Virus record (IMG/VR): IMGVR_UViG_3300046660_000803
Coordinates: 1-37,731 of that record
Reading direction: 5' to 3' (one strand)
Origin: a virus
Length of the DNA stretch: 37,731 nucleotides
The notes under the pieces are model-generated. The model saw only the letters and a list, made by a program, of their open reading frames with translations. It did no database searches and had not been told where the DNA came from. The translations under genes and the position numbers were made by a program. Of the stretch, positions 36,289 through 37,731 are shown in pieces. Every line of letters begins with the position of its first letter. Positions within the stretch are counted from its first letter, which is position 1.

Positions 36289-37698
36289 TCAGATCGCCCG
36301 CGAATAGCGCACCGGCTGTTCGGGCTTGGCCAGGTAACGATCGAAGCACATCGCCAACAGGCGCAGCAGCGGACGCCCACGCGCGGTGGCACGCACGACG
36401 CCGTCGCGGTACCCGGCCAGGCCATCGGCCTCCAGCGCCGTCAACGCGGTGAGCGCATCGGCGAAGTACTGGTCGAAATCGACACCGTGGCGTGCGGCCA
36501 GCGCGCGACCATCCACTTCGCCCTGGCACATCAGCTGGTTGATCAGCGCGGCGCGCAGCGTATCGTCCGCATCCAGGGTGAGCCCCCGCCACACCGGCAG
36601 GCGCCCGGCATCCACCGCCGTTTCCCAGCCCGGCAGCTCGCGCGGGTTCTGGCTGTAGCTGTTGCCGATCCTGCTGATCGCGCTGGCGCCCAGCCCGACC
36701 AGGTCGGTCTGCGCGTGGGTGGTGTAGCCCATGAAGTTGCGGTGCAGCTGGCCGGCGCGCTGGGCGCGGGAGAGGTTTTCATCCGGCAGCGCGAAGTGGT
36801 CCATGCCGATGTACTGGTATCCGGCCAGCGACAACCGACGCACCGCCAGGCCCAGCAGGGCCAGCTTCTGTTCCGGGCTGGGCAGCGCGGCATCGGGGAT
36901 CTGCCGCTGCGCCTTGAACAGGTTCGGCAGGTGCGCATAGCCATAGATCGCCAACCGGTCGGGGCGTTCGCGCAGCACCGTTTCCAGGGTGCGCGCAAAG
37001 CCTTCCAGGGTCTGGTGCGGCAGGCCGTAGATCAGGTCCACGTTGACCGAGCGCAGGCCATGCTCGCGGCAGGCACGCAGTACCTCCAGCGTGGCCTCCA
37101 CGCCCTGCTCGCGGTTGATCGCACGCTGCACCACCGGGTCGAAATCCTGGATGCCCAGGCTTGCCCGGTTGAAGCCCAGCGCGCCCAGCACGGCGATGTC
37201 GTCGCGGGTGACGAAGCGCGGATCCAGCTCGATCGAGAAATCGCGGCTGGCCGAGGTGCTGAACGAAAAGCGCTGGCGCAGGCCGTCGATCAGCTCGCGC
37301 ATCTGGGCGGCGGCCAGGAAGTTCGGGGTGCCACCGCCAAGATGCAGCTGCACCACCTCGCGCGCGGCATCGAACAACGGCGCGATCAGGTCGGCTTCGC
37401 TGAGCACGCGCGCGACATACGCCACGCCCTTGCCATGGTCGCGGGTGATCACCCGGTTGCAGCCGCAGTAGAAGCACGGGCTGCTGCAGTACGGCACATG
37501 CACGTACAACGACAGCGGCAGCGCTTGCACGTTGCTGGCCGCGATCGCGGCGCGCAGCCCGTGTTCGCCGAAGCCGTCGTGGAAATGCGGCGCGGTGGGA
37601 TAGGAGGTATAGCGCGGGCCGGGCCGGTCGTGGCGGCGCAGCAGGTCCGGATCGAAGTGCCAGGCAAGCCCGGCGGCGGCAGGCGAAAGAGTATCCAT
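36289..37698 (-). CDS. hemN: Oxygen-independent coproporphyrinogen III dehydrogenase HemN (host)
   Basis: The protein has 469 aa, usual length. A radical-SAM cluster motif CSSPCFYCGC gives Cys71, Cys75, Cys78 and Cys80, as in E. coli HemN. LHLGGGTPNFL is the SAM-binding GGGTP element; VNVDLIYGLPHQT and the HAQTDLVGLGASAIS segment are typical. It decarboxylates two propionates of coproporphyrinogen III to vinyl groups to give protoporphyrinogen IX without oxygen. Its stop begins two bases after the tRNA-Leu CCA, so the two are convergent, and integration leaves it intact. Confidence 0.95.
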   Translation of the reverse strand: MDTLSPAAAGLAWHFDPDLLRRHDRPGPRYTSYPTAPHFHDGFGEHGLRAAIAASNVQALPLSLYVHVPYCSSPCFYCGCNRVITRDHGKGVAYVARVLSEADLIAPLFDAAREVVQLHLGGGTPNFLAAAQMRELIDGLRQRFSFSTSASRDFSIELDPRFVTRDDIAVLGALGFNRASLGIQDFDPVVQRAINREQGVEATLEVLRACREHGLRSVNVDLIYGLPHQTLEGFARTLETVLRERPDRLAIYGYAHLPNLFKAQRQIPDAALPSPEQKLALLGLAVRRLSLAGYQYIGMDHFALPDENLSRAQRAGQLHRNFMGYTTHAQTDLVGLGASAISRIGNSYSQNPRELPGWETAVDAGRLPVWRGLTLDADDTLRAALINQLMCQGEVDGRALAARHGVDFDQYFADALTALTALEADGLAGYRDGVVRATARGRPLLRLLAMCFDRYLAKPEQPVRYSRAI

Positions 37699-37731
37699 GG
37701 CGCCAGCGTGCGCGCCGGCGGGCGGCCCTGC

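Noticed and set aside
1-37731. CRISPR arrays, insertion sequences or toxin-antitoxin pairs
   Set aside because: No regularly spaced direct repeats, transposase motifs or recognisable TA families were seen.

Overview
The window is almost entirely one prophage (1 to about 36286) in a GC-rich gammaproteobacterium. The host stub is hemN (36289-37698) next to the 3' half of a tRNA-Leu(TAA) gene. The GC content, the hemN protein and the style of the phage proteins suggest a Xanthomonadaceae host such as Stenotrophomonas; this is inference. The right attachment site is in the window. The left end, with the reconstituted tRNA gene, lies outside it.

Layout. Positions 1-19738 (minus strand) are the late operon, read from high to low coordinates: lysozyme, holin-like protein, Rz/Rz1 spanins, terminase, portal, scaffold, coat, gp4-like adaptor, gp10-like tail hub, a 2OG-oxygenase-like and a GNAT gene, three ejection proteins, two tail-fibre proteins, and two different hydrolases. 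The order is that of a P22-type podovirus, but the GNAT/oxygenase pair sits where P22 has gp26 and gp14. One small plus-strand membrane-protein gene (3707-3955) sits antisense inside this block. Positions 19803-25454 (minus strand) are the early-right operon: Cro-like, CII-like, replication initiator, DnaB helicase, NinB, a YbcO-like nuclease, RusA and a Q-like late regulator. Positions 25540-26934 (plus strand) are the repressor operon: a short CI-like repressor without a protease domain, a hypothetical protein, and a lipoprotein. Positions 27003-36136 (plus strand) are the early-left operon: many small overlapping ORFs, RecT, a YqaJ exonuclease, a gp49-like protein, a C39-like cysteine-peptidase candidate, excisionase and integrase.

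Control logic looks lambda-like and can be read from the DNA. A three-fold TTGC-N6-TTGC array overlaps the CII-like start codon and faces the repressor, as lambda pRE does. A terminator separates cro from cII. Related operator half-sites (CCGAAT) occur in both early control regions. A terminator just upstream of the lysozyme lies downstream of a Q-like gene and a late-promoter candidate. Three late-operon terminator hairpins are fused directly to the ribosome-binding site and ATG of the next gene.

The most notable accessory items are: a tail-hub gene whose distal third is a low-GC beta-propeller-like insert that seems to have split off the usual C-terminal domain as a separate gene; a GNAT plus 2OG-oxygenase pair inside the virion operon; two unrelated esterase-type hydrolases at the end of the fibre block; a DUF3251-like lipoprotein co-expressed with the repressor; and a duplicated HTH cassette lying as a 239-bp inverted repeat on either side of the switch region.
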